A DNA stretch of 64,000 nucleotides from Bagarius yarrelli (lineage: Eukaryota > Chordata > Actinopteri > Siluriformes > Sisoridae): positions 2,422,001 to 2,486,000 of the forward strand of contig VCAZ01000046.1 in NCBI GenBank assembly GCA_005784505.1, in the 5' to 3' direction. Below the pieces are notes generated by a model that ran no database searches, had not been told where the DNA came from, and saw nothing but the letters and a program-made list of their open reading frames with translations. Position numbers and translations under genes: made by a program. Of the stretch, positions 37,558-48,250 are shown piece after piece. Position 1 is the first letter of the stretch, and each line of letters begins with the position of its first letter.

Positions 37558-38079
37558 ATGATGGCGAGATACTCAACATGGCAGGGTTGCCTTTTCATGC
37601 TGTCGGTGGCAAGCTGCTCCTTCACCTATGGACCTCAGCGCCTAGTGGACCCACTTTTGCCCCCAGCTCCTGAATATGCTCATTCTATTAGAATTGATGG
37701 AGACATTATATTGGGTGGCCTCTTCCCAGTCCATGCACGAGGGGAGCGTGGTGCCCCATGTGGTGAGCTAAAGAAAGAGAAAGGCATTCATCGCTTGGAG
37801 GCCATGCTCTTTGCTATTGATCTCATTAACAAGGACCCTGAACTGCTGCCCAATATTACTCTGGGTGCCCGCATCCTGGATACATGTTCGAGAGACACGT
37901 ATGCTTTGGAACAGTCACTCACCTTTGTGCAGGCACTGATTGAGCGTGACCCCTCTGATGTGCGCTGTGCCAGTGGTGAGCCACCCATCTTTGCTAAACC
38001 CGACAAAATTGTGGGAGTGATCGGTGCATCTGCTAGCTCTGTCTCCATCATGGTAGCTAACATCCTGCGGCTGTTTAAG
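37558..38079 (+). CDS. grm8: metabotropic glutamate receptor 8, first coding exon (partial gene)
   Basis: N-terminal 174 residues of a class C, group III, Gi/o-coupled presynaptic glutamate receptor. A hydrophobic signal sequence (CLFMLSVASCSF, about residues 11-22) is followed by a short spacer and the start of the Venus-flytrap ligand-binding domain. Family blocks include GDIILGGLFPVHARGERG, CGELKKEKGIHRLEAM, NITLGARILDTCSRDTYALE, DKIVGVIGASASSVSIMV and ANILRLFK. The 'EYAHSIR...DGDIILGG' text matches GRM8 better than GRM4 or GRM7, and znf800 next door supports this. The exon ends in phase 0 at ttaag|gtaagt (38079/38080). Two ATGs stand in tandem (37558 and 37561); the second has A at -3 and G at +4 and is the better context. 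Exon 2 (expected to start near IPQISYAST) is not in the window. The a/b paralogue cannot be decided. Confidence 0.93.
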
Positions 38080-39470
38080 GTAAGTTAATTAAATGCATAC
38101 ACACATTTACTTGTTATGCAGCTGAGTGCCTCCTCTCCAACTCCATCTTGGAATTCCACAGTAGATAAATTGAAAAAAATTGTAAAATGCAAGTACATTT
38201 TTTTTAGCCAGTCAAGAGGTGGGGATGCAAACTTTTTTAAATAATCCTTAGGCATTTGTGGCAGCAAGTGATAAAGAAAGCCTTACTACTGGCAAGGGCC
38301 TCAACATTACAGTACATATCACCATACAATATATGACAATATTTTTTACCACAATGCGTATTCCAATATATTGCAATACTTTAAATAAAAAACACAACAA
38401 ATACACAGCCGGAGGTACTCTTATTTTTTAATTTTTTATGTGCCAACACCAACTACAGGAGCGGAGGTGGAAGTCATTTGACACGGACTAAGAGTTTTAA
38501 TTACATTTTAACATAAAACAATTTTTTAATATGTATCGATACTAAACCATTAGATGTGCCTCATTTACGGTAGCCATTGTGAGGCTAAACACGTGTCGCT
38601 CTTTGGGTCTGAAAAGGCTGCTTTATCTTGTTTTCAGTGTATCTTGTTTCCTGTCACATTAATAATTGACTGATTGACACACTATCTAGAGCTGACATGT
38701 AATTGGATATATAATCCAAAATCACCATTTAATCGGGATGAAAAACCGGAATTTGCCCTGACTTCATATGCTTGAGAAATGAGTTTAGTAAGCCAAATTT
38801 ACTGTGTGTGGAAAATCCAGCAATATAAATTAAATGGGCTGTGTGTTGAAGTGATGTTGTTTTTTTCCTTGTAAATAATCTTATAAACTTGTTCATGTTC
38901 TGATTCTTGTGACAGCAAAAGTATCCTTTTCTTAGTTCCTCTGGTAAAGTAGTAACTCTTTACTGCAATAGGTTATGATGCAACCTTATGAAGGCGTAAT
39001 ATGCTGCTTAGGACAGAGAAATACAGCAATGAAAATAAAAGTATGCTAGGTCCTGGTTGTACTTCTATGTCTAATAAATATGCTTACATTAATTTTCATT
39101 TTCACCTTGTTACATTTTTAAATAAGTATTTTTGCCACATTTTCCAAGGCAAAATTTCTGGACACCTGACCAGTGACAGTTTGCACAATCAAAAAGCTTG
39201 GATAGGGTTCAGGCAACAAAAGGAACGAAAATCAAATGAAGATAGACTTAGGAATGGTAATAGGTATATATAGTATAGAATATGTGTACAAATCTAGTTA
39301 TATGCTAACCTATGGAACCCGAATGTGGATGCTACAAAATGTATAGTGTGCAAGTTATGTGCAAAAGGTCTGAGTTTCAATATTGCTATGCCAATGTGTT
39401 AAAACAATTAAAAATAGCACCGCAAATTGCGCAGCCGAAGTATATTAGCAAATATTACAACAATTTACAA
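38080..39470 (+). other. grm8 intron 1, proximal segment
   Basis: No exon or clear mobile element. Open frames at 38085-38267 and 39001-39273 have no recognisable motif. Part of 38290-38600 has a repeat-like feel (clustered short AT words and TA-rich palindromes) but was not assigned to a family. Confidence 0.4.
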
Positions 39471-39479
39471 CCTTATATA

Positions 39480-40400
39480 TAGAGTCACTTTGCTGTTGTG
39501 GACTGCAGTAAGTCTGTATTACAGTTTATTAAGAATTCCGATAGCCTGCAGGTAGAAGCTGCTTGTTTTGCAGGCTTTGTGCTGGATGACTGGGGTCAAC
39601 TGTGATTTTGAAAGTCTCCCTTAAACATTGTATTCGGTGGATGTTTTGTAAGGCTAAAAGTTTTTTTTTAGCTCGAGCATGGGTCACCAAATTTTGCCCA
39701 GGAAGGCCAATGACCTGCAGAGTTTAACCCCAACTTTAATTAAACACAACACAACTAGCTAATTAAGGTCTTGCTAGGTATACTTGATTACATGCAAGTG
39801 TGTTATAGGAAGTTGGAGCTATACTTGACATTGGCTTTTCAGGACTGGTAAACCCCTGCTGATAAGCCCCTGCTCAACAGGGCTGGTAAACCCTTGCTCT
39901 AGAGGAACTTTTTGATTTAGTGCTACACAGTTGTTATTCCAGCCAGTAAGGTAGCTGGTTAGGATCCTCACAGTGGGGCACCTGTAGGATGTTCTTAAGC
40001 ATTTAAAGGAGGTTGAGTTGTTGAAGAGCTGCAACTATATGTCTTCCTGATGTTGTGGCACAGGTTGCTATCATTGCTACACTGAGATAGCATTTTCACT
40101 ACATCTCTGTAGCGTTTTCATATATATTCGATGAGGACCAAGATGGAGGTATCTTTAGCAAAAAAAAAAAAAATGAATGGAATGGAAATGTGCTTGGCAA
40201 CACAGACATCTATAAACAGAACGTACTGGAGAGGGCTGAGACCTTTTAGAGCCATGTATGCCAATTCTTACCACTTTGGGTCTGATTAATCAGAAAGTCT
40301 AAAATCCAATTGCACACATGAGCTTTAAATCCTATGTTTCGAAGCATCCAATCAGTTTAAATGTGATTATGTTGAATATTGTAATCAATAAACAACATTC
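39480..40400 (-). mobile_element. decayed non-LTR retrotransposon, reverse transcriptase region
   Basis: Minus-strand readings give CVQLDFRLSD (about 40295-40325) and GLSPLQYVLFIDVCVAKH (about 40190-40243). These correspond to the LINE reverse transcriptase pattern VQLDFLTDRPQS ... GAPQGCVLSPLLY-LF-DC-A-H. Further plus-strand text down to 39480 ('gatagcctgcaggtagaagctgcttg', 'gtggggcacctgtaggatgttc') matches 3' portions of the same kind of element in antisense. Frames are broken many times. The clade is uncertain (Rex1/Babar-like is a guess). Confidence 0.62.
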
Positions 40401-40407
40401 GTACATA

Positions 40408-41337
40408 CAGTGAGGAAAAAAATGTGATCCTCTGTTGATTTTCAAAGTTTCTGACAAAGAAATGATCTGTCTATAATTTTAAGGTGGATGTGATTTTGCC
40501 AAGTAGGATAAAATCCTGAATCAACATCTTGGTTGATTATTAATCAACATCTTGATCAACCAATCATATTCTGAATCAACATCTTGATCAACCAATTATT
40601 AATCATTATCATCAGTGTGTGTCGACCCCCTATTTCTTATCCAAGATTTGATGGAACATGGTCCCTATCCATCGCCCCTTTGATGCGGTGAAGTTGTCCT
40701 GTCCTCTTGTCCTGACAGCAAAACATCCCAAAAGCATAATGTTTCATCTCCATGTTTGACAGTGGGGATGGTGTTCTTGGGGTCATAGGCAGGATTTTTC
40801 TACCTCCTCCAAAATGGGAGGAAAATTTAGTTTTTTGCGTTTCTTACATTTCAGAATAATCACATGAACTGTTGTCACCTTTTCAACAAGCTGCTTAGAG
40901 ATGGGCTTGTAGTTGTGTCCAGCCTTGTGCAGGTCCCTGACATCCTTAGACAACTCTATGTTCTTGGACATAGTGGTGAGTTTGGGATCTGATTGATTGC
41001 TTTAGTGGACAGGTGTCTTTTATACAAGTAACAAGTTAAGAGTAAAACACTTTCTTTAAGAGAGTCTCTTTAAGAGATCGTTCTTAATCTCAGCTGGTTA
41101 TCTGCATAAAAAGACACCTGGGAGCCAAAAGTCATGCTGATTGATAGGAAATCAAATACTTATTTTACTCATTATAATGCAAATCACTTTACAATTTTTT
41201 AAAATGTGAGTTTTTTTTTCTTATTCTGTCTCTCACTGTTAGAACAAACATAATTAAAATTATAGACTTATAATCTCTTAGTGTGTGGGCAAACGTACAA
41301 AAATCAGCAGGGGATTTAATGATCGTTTTCCTCACTG
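40408..41337 (-). mobile_element. Tc1/mariner element with terminal repeats, transposase decayed
   Basis: Termini are cagtgaggaaaa at the left and its inverse ttttcctcactg at the right (41326-41337). TA precedes the left end (40406-40407); at the right the flank reads tta, so the TA duplication is imperfect. A second inner inverted block shares 'tctataattttaa'. On the minus strand MSKNIELSKDVRDLHKAGHN begins a Tc1-type helix-turn-helix N-terminus (40971-40783). Downstream remnants include KTPSPLSNMEMKHYAFGMF and MDRDHVPSN, in a different frame. The C-terminal catalytic part is missing, so the copy is inactive. Confidence 0.83.
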
Positions 41338-41473
41338 TTAATGTTTTTCTTGTCCAGGTGGATAATGCTAGTAGTGTTATCTGCCAGATGTAGTCTTCTA
41401 CTTACTGTGATAACTTCCATGCCTCTGGAATGTGGAAATGCTTTTTAATAGATAGTGAAATAGGGATATTTTT

Positions 41474-41680
41474 ATTCAGCCACAATAGTATTAGTGAGTT
41501 CAAACAATAATGTTTGGTTAGGAGGTCTGGGGTGCAGTCAATGTTCCAGTTCATTCCAAAGGTGTTCGGTAAGGCTGAGGACACGGATCTGTGCAGAAAC
41601 CTTGGGGCTTAGGAGGTTTGTGTCTAGAGGTATTGTTATGCTGAAACAGTGTTTGGCCTTCTCTGTAACAATGAAATAGA
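41474..41680. mobile_element. Tc1-related repeat remnant
   Basis: The word order 'agtattagtgagttcaaac', 'ggttaggaggtctgg', 'ttccagttcattccaaaggt', 'gtgttcggtaaggctgagga', 'ctgaaacagtgtttggcct' parallels a common fish Tc1-type repeat, another part of which is at 25500-25770 and 30637-30860. No transposase frame remains. Confidence 0.55.
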
Positions 41681-44150
41681 TATAATGTAAAGCTCTAACA
41701 ACATGGCTGACAAGTAAAATCTCTGTCTGTTGATGATGATTAAACTTTAAGCTTCACCTCTTCTTATTAGCATATTTAATGTTATCCTAAAGGATTATTA
41801 CTGGTTACGGCTGAGGAAAACCCTCACAAAAGGGTAAACAGACTACTATTCAATTTTTTTTGCTTAAGTTTGCTTGTTTATCTGTCTGTCTCACTTTCTG
41901 CCCCTTTTTATTCTGTTCTCTTTCATTTTACTCACCTCCATCCTCTGTCCTAGTTTTGTACCGTTACAAGCATTTTCTTTACTAAACAGGCATTTCGGTG
42001 TTTTTTTTACATTAAAAAAAAACAAAGTGACAACAACAATGATTTTTCATTACTACATTTCCTATATAGAGTTATATGCAAAATGATTTGGAGCTGAATT
42101 TTACGCCAAGATTTAATTTTAAATAGCTCAATTCAACATTAGTTAAACAAGTCTTCAGGAAATCAAGTGGTTAATTAAGGAATAAAACTATGTATTGAGT
42201 GTGGACTGTACACATGTTGTATTTCATGTTGTATTTCACACTAATCAGATTACTGACTTTTGCTCTGGTTTTGACTACTTGTTCTTTTTCTGTTTCGCTC
42301 GCTGGCACAAGTTAATACAAAAAAACTGATGAAATAATACACTTAAGTTGCTTAGTGGACTGGATGACTGACATTTTACAGTATGTGGGTGATTTTACCT
42401 GCTGCATTGTTACACTGTTAGAGAAGACACATTATGATCAGTAGGGTTGACACCTTTTATATATAAAAATAAGAGACGCCGGCAGTAGCGGGTGCCACAA
42501 ACCTCAGAGTAATGATAACAACGGGACTGATGGAGCGCTAGTGAAGTTAAATCATAATATAAAACCTGTCTTTAAAGAGACTGATACTAATAAATATTAC
42601 AATAAATCATATTGTTAATGAAAAAAAATGTGAATAGACACACTTAATCTGCCATCATTACAACTTTTTATATTGTCATAGCTGAATTAACATCATTAGT
42701 ATGATAATAATAAACAAGTGAAAGTGAGACCACAAAAATAAAACTTGGAGGAACTGATAAGATCCACAATTAAAAATTAACACTTACATTCAAAAAATGT
42801 ATATACACATACAAATATTTCCAGATTTAAGTACAATATAATTCTTATTATTGGTTATTAAATCTATTTATACAATTATTTATTTCAAAGCCTAGATTGG
42901 CTAAGCATACCATATAATAGTTTATTTTTCTTTACACATGCATTATGTTTTAATAAATATGTATTAAATAAGTATCTGCCCCATGGGCAGGGGCTTTTTT
43001 GTAGGGAATTTGCATGTTTCCCTGTGATTGCGTGGGATAGTCTCCAGCAGATTCTTGTGACACCGAGTTAGGGAGTAAGTGGGTATAGAAGATGAATGAA
43101 TGAATGAATGAATGGATGGATGAATGTGTCAGACTGTACACCTCAGAATTTGACTTATTTACATTTTAACATTATTTTTAATGAATATATAGAATATAAA
43201 ATCTGTAGAATATGTAAACAATCAGAAAAGTCTTGAGGTGTCATTACACTTTCTGGCTCAGGAGAAGCTTGAGAATGAAGAATTATGAGACGGTGCTCTG
43301 TTTTCTGTAAGCACTGACTTGCGCCACAGAAAACACTTTCCAGCCATGTATTTAATGTCTCCTAATCTTGTCGGTACTTTTGCATTTTACTTTAATTTCA
43401 GCTATAAAACTAAAACGCGGATTTAAAGCTTTCACCGTTATCGCTTTAACACGACTCACTTGCCAGTGCATTTCTGCCGAGCTTTCCTGCCAAAAGACCC
43501 GCCCCTCTGTGACCCTGATTGGCTCTGTCCTAAACCTGGCGGTATTAAGACAGTTAAACTGAAGATGGCAGCTACTATTAACCAATCAGAGATAAATAAC
43601 TCAAGTCTTCACAGAATGCGGGTGGGATAGTTTCCACGAACGCTGCATAACCCGGAAATACGGGACAAACTCCGTTCCATAATAGTTCAAACGACTTAAT
43701 AACAACCCCTCTTTCTAGTTCAAACTTTGCCTAAACTCATGAATATACAAGATTGTTTTATTTATTATGTTATAGTATTTTATATGATATGATATTATTT
43801 CAATAAATATGATTAATTTGTGTTTTACAATGTTTGTTTTGCTGAATTAACATACAATATTAAGCACATTCCTATTGCTTGGTGTTTGATTTTTTTTTTT
43901 GCTGTGTTTAGAGATTAAGACACATTTAATTTTCTCAGATTAAATCTTAATTAGACTGTCTTGTCCTTTGACTGGATGATGGTTGTAATTTGGATGTAGG
44001 TTACTGCTGTGGCATCTCTAGTAAAAGAGAAGAGAAAGCTAGTTTGTAATTGTGCAACTACAAAGCTCTTTTACCTTTCCGTTGTTTGTGGTAAAATCTT
44101 ACTCTTTCTGCTAGTTTATACATAATTCATTTTTTTTTTCTAAGTAAGAT
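41681..44150. other. grm8 intron 1, 41.7-44.1 kb
   Basis: No exon seen. It includes a retroposon 3' end with a (GAAT)n tail (42981-43126). The sharper, CpG-bearing stretch at 42445-42570 ('gagacgccggcagtagcggg') and that at 43380-43690 ('cccggaaatacgggacaaac') look like two ends of an old DNA element (hAT-like at best), but I could not match terminal repeats. Confidence 0.35.
42981..43126 (+). repeat. retroposon 3' end with (GAAT)n tail
   Basis: 'gggaatttgcatgtttccc', 'tgggatagtctccagcagat', 'gacaccgagttagggagtaa' and 'gggtatagaagatgaatgaa' follow the widespread fish retroposon 3' end, closing with five to six GAAT/GGAT units. Confidence 0.65.
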
Positions 44151-44158
44151 ATCATATA

Positions 44159-45120
44159 CAGTCGTGAATAATTAGGACACCATATATAAGCCTATGTGTT
44201 TTTAAAACATTTTTGGACATATGAATATTTAATATCAATTTAAAGCAATACTGAGAGATTTAAGTAATATAACTAAACAATTAAAACTTTCTGTAAAATC
44301 TACTTTAAAATAGAACAATTTCTGGTGAGGAATAAATTAGGACAGCCCAACATAAAATAACTAAAATCACACAGGTGTATCACATCAGGTACACATGATT
44401 AGAACATTGTTACTGAGCTTTTTGAAGGAGGCCCTATTTAAACCTCAGAAATTTAGTTTGGTGTGCTCTTGACTGTTGAAGTGATAGTAAAAGTGTCCTG
44501 GTGGTAGTGTCCTGGTTTGAGGAGGCTTTTCTGCAGCAGGACCTGGCTAGCTCACCATTATAGAATTCACTATGAATTCTACCGTGTATCAGAGGGTGCT
44601 TAAGGAACATTTGAGACCATCTGTAAAAAAAGTAAAAAAAAAACCAATGACCCAAAACATACCAGTAAATCCACCAAGGACTGACTGAAAACTAAAAAAG
44701 CAAGTGTCCTGGAATGGCTGAGTCAAGTCCCATTGAGATGCTGTGGGACGACTTTAAAAGAGCTGTACATGCAAAAAAACTAAACGCTTTAAACATCTTA
44801 AAGCTTAAAGAATTCTGGATCTAGGAGTGGGCCAAAATTTCCTCAGACTAGTCTCAGAGACTGGTAGATGGCTATAAGAAAGCGTCTCACTGAAGTTATT
44901 TCAGTCAAAGGGGGTAACCCTAGCTATCAAGGGGTAAAGTGTCCTTAGTTTTTCCTCAGTTAGAATACACATTGTTAAATCTTTAATTTTTGTTGTTTAT
45001 CTGTGAATAAGTCTCTTTTTTTCAGAGAAAAAAAACAAGATTAGCCATCTCTATGTGAAAATTTCGTAATAAACAACTAAATATTTCATGAAGGGTACTT
45101 TTTTTTTTTTCATGTGACTG
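44159..45120 (+). mobile_element. Tc1/mariner element with TA duplication, transposase decayed
   Basis: Bounded by TA at 44157-44158 and 45121-45122, with ends cagtcgtga... and ...catgtgactg, i.e. short matching inverted termini. Internal plus-strand text 'caatgacccaaaacatacca' and 'caagtgtcctggaatggctg', then 'cccattgagatgctgtggg', is a degraded form of the Tc1 block DNDPKHTSKS ... WPSQSPDLNPIE-LW. It is split by several frameshifts and stops, so the element cannot supply its own transposase. Total 962 nt, shorter than an intact copy (about 1.5 kb or less). Confidence 0.82.
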
Positions 45121-45122
45121 TA

Positions 45123-46040
45123 ATATTAGGATGTATATTTACTTGCTACTATTATATTGTATTATATATTACACTATATCAGACATCTGGAACGGAATGC
45201 AGATTTCTGTCTTTATGACTGGTGCACTTATAAATATAAATAAATATAAAAGTTATTTTTACCCTACAATTGATGGCAAATTTTGAAAGCATTACAGTAT
45301 TTCACAACTTACGTTACAGCAATTTAAACAATATCAATGCATTTTTTTTGTTTTCAAAACCTGCTTTATTTCATAGTCCTTTTCGTGATCAGATCCAGTT
45401 TTGCAGTTGTATGTAATAACCTGGCACTAGTTATTTTAGAATGCTGGGATGCAAAGACATGGAGAACCTGAATACCTGAGTATACATAAACATAATTGAT
45501 TTTACAATAGAAAGGTTTCGGCTTATATAACCGCCATTCTCTGCTTTACCTGAGTCAAGTGTATATGTGCTTGGTGAAAACCAGGACTGACTGGCAGTTT
45601 TTCAAAATTTTGGGAAGCTCTAGTGCCTCTTGTTAAACTTTAACTCCATCCTTATAAATTACAACATCAGAAATCAGCTTCACAATAATATAGTTTCACT
45701 ATATTACTCCAAATAGCAACTAAGCTGCTAGGTAGCTAGTCAAATTAGGTAACTAGCTAGTAACATCTAGATAATTGTTTAAAGTGAATGCAATCAAACC
45801 AAAATACTATGTTTAAAACTAAAATATTTTAATTACACAGCTGAAAAAATTAACATTAGCATTGTTAAAAATTAAAATCGGCATTGTGTATGTGGGCAGA
45901 AACCAAGGTGAACTATTCAATATCTGTTGCCAAGTCCAATAAAAAATGAAATCAGTAAAGCCATGCATCAATAGAGGTCTACCAGAGATCTTTAGAAATG
46001 CACACAAAATAAGAGTGAAATATCTGGAGGAAGTCTGTAG
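45123..46040. other. grm8 intron 1, 45.1-46.0 kb; nothing recognised
   Basis: Unique AT-rich sequence between a Tc1 element and a LINE fragment. A block near 45690-45770 repeats 'ctagcta/gctaggtag' words over a short distance. No coding or repeat family assignment. Confidence 0.4.
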
Positions 46041-46046
46041 AATTTT

Positions 46047-46440
46047 TTCTTCTTCTCCTTTTGGCTGTTTCCTTGAGGGGTAGCCACAGCGAGTCATCTG
46101 TCTCCACCTTTCCCAATTGTCTGCATCCTCATCACTTATACCCACTAACTTCATGTCCTCATTTATCACATCTATATACCTCCTCTTTGCCTTCTGCCTG
46201 CAGCTTCATATTCAAAATCCTCCCACCGAGATTTCCACCATCGCTCTGCTGCAAATGTCCAAACCATCTCAATCTCAATCATTTCTAATTCTGTCCAACT
46301 TTCTCACTCCCAAAGAGAACCTCACTATCTTCAGCTTTCTACCGCCGCTTTCTGTTTTTTCCTCAGTGCTGCTGTCTTATGTCCATATGCCACATCTGCC
46401 CTCACCATTGTCTTCTATACCTTCATCTTGATTCTTGCTG
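46047..46440 (-). mobile_element. 3' end of a LINE, same family as the dld intron copy
   Basis: Plus-strand text 'ccttttggctgtttccttg', 'cacagcgagtcatctgtctc' and 'tcctctttgccttctgcctg' aligns with 5710-5875. On the minus strand it reads DMKLVGISDEDADNWERWRQ and MTRCGYPS, the LINE C-terminal pattern. It is truncated at about 46440 and no clear target duplication was found. It lacks the chimeric 5' part present in the dld copy. Confidence 0.75.
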
Positions 46441-47680
46441 AAGTCTGGATTTGACATTTATAGACCACAGTAGACAAAGCCCATAAAGAGCTTTACAAAT
46501 CTCTGGGCTTTAGTCAAGGTTTCCTGCGACATATATGAGGCCTGAGAATACCAATGATACAGTGTTGTGGTGAGTACAAATGGCTAAAACAACTCTGTAC
46601 CCCACATGCCATCCTTCTATCGGATTAGTGCTGCTTAATCAGTGTTTTTCTGCCCTAAGCAACTTTTATTACCAATTATTAAACAATCTCTGGCTTAGTT
46701 TTACTCCACTAAGAGTGTTTTTTTAATTCAAAGGGAAGGCTTTCTATCTCAAAAGTATTAATTGTGTTCTGATTAGTATTTATTTTTTAAAAGCAGGTAC
46801 TTGGTTGCTCCATATCCAGATATTTTAAAGAGAGAAAATAGCATTTTTTTTTTTTTTTTTTTTTTTTACAAAGCAGTGTGTATATCTATCTATATTTCAG
46901 GAGGAACCCTGCCTTCATTACAACTTTTTCAACAACTTTTTAAACTCATTGTTTCGCTGTAGCAAATTTTTACTGTCATTTAAAGGATCATTGCCGTGCT
47001 TTATTAGCTCAAGTAAAAACTGTTAGATGAGCCCTTGGGGGCATAAGATATCGATTGAACATTCAGAAACAAAACCTGTCAGTAAGTTGTTAGAAGTACA
47101 ACCTGAGTTTCTTTCTCTTAAAAATGCAAATGATAGCATTACAATATGAAAGACAATATCCATGGCAGCACAGTGCTGCAGTAGCACAGTGGGTACTGCT
47201 GTCTCACAGCTCATGTGTCCCTCCGTTATAGACTAAACTGAAGAGTTTGGCATGTTTTGGGTTTTCTTTCAGGTTCCTTGTTTTCCCTTACCTTTCCTAA
47301 ACAAAGCAGTATAAAAACTAGGTATGCTAAATTGCCACTAGTTCTAAATGTGTGTGTGTGCCTGGTGTTCTGTGATTGATTAATCACAACAGAAACAGAA
47401 CAGAACAATAATGAATGAGTGAATAAATAATTAAACACATACCATATAGTGCATACACATGCTGAGGCTTACTGTATTGAATTGTATTTCTAAATTGCTC
47501 GAGACATCTTTTAGATGAAAATGTGGGTTTACCCAATCAGATAACCACAGAGTGCAGAGAGCTTATCTGATGAGCTATGCTGTGTGTTTTAAACAGCTTT
47601 TCTTACCTTTATTTTTTTTTTAATTAAACTCGAAGAATAATTTCTGAGCATGTCACAAAATTCAGTTTAGCAAAATACAG
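46441..47680. other. grm8 intron 1, 46.4-47.7 kb
   Basis: Contains a T-tract at about 46845-46867 and, near 47160-47400, a weak repeat-like stretch ('ggcagcacagtgctgcagta', then text resembling 'ggttctctgtgattgat'). No exon recognised. Confidence 0.4.
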
Positions 47681-47872
47681 GGTAGTGGTAGCACAGTGGT
47701 TAAGGTGTTGGACTACTAATCAGAAGATCGGGGTTCGATTTTCAGCACCACCAAGTTGCCACTGCTGGGCCCCTGAGCTAGGCCCTTTATCCCCCATTAC
47801 TCTGATGTATAAAGGGGATAAATGTAAGTCGTTCTGGATAAGGATGTCTGCTAAATGCCGTGAATGTATTTT
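47681..47872 (+). repeat. tRNA-derived SINE, near full length
   Basis: The clearest copy in the window: A-box 'gtggtagcacagtggttaag', B-box 'ggggttcgattttc', 'gcaccaccaagttgccactg', 'tgggcccctgagc', 'ggataaatgtaagtcgttct' and 'ggataaggatgtctgct'. The overlapping 76-codon frame is an accident of the repeat. Confidence 0.85.
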
Positions 47873-48100
47873 AGGATTACCAGAACTACTTATTGTTTGT
47901 CCTTCAAAGCACTGAGCCTTCCTATTGCTGGTGCTTTTACCCTTTGAATCAGTTAAATATCGTTACAATGTATATAAATTATAGAAATTGTACAAATATA
48001 TTGACCAGATTATACATTTTCAAAAATTTTCCAGAAAGTCCATACACTCAAAATGTCTCATTTTACATAGGGTAAATTGTCTGATCTATTTTATCTCTGG

Positions 48101-48250
48101 CAATTGGCAGACACCATTATCCACAACTGCTCTCTTTTTGTTATTCAACTGAGCAGTTGAGGGTTAAGGGCCCAGCTGTGGCAGCTCGGTAGTGCCGGGG
48201 CTTGAACCTACATTCTTCTGATTAGAAGTCCAAGCTGTTTAACTACCCTA
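48101..48250 (-). repeat. SINE copy, minus orientation
   Basis: Minus-strand reading shows 'gtagggtagttaaacagctt' (head), 'ggacttctaatcag', 'taggttcaagccccggcact' (B-box-like) and 'gataatggtgtctgccaatt' (tail). More diverged than the copy at 47681. Confidence 0.65.

Noticed and set aside
47685..47915. 76-codon plus-strand frame
   Set aside because: Lies in a SINE; the frame is incidental.
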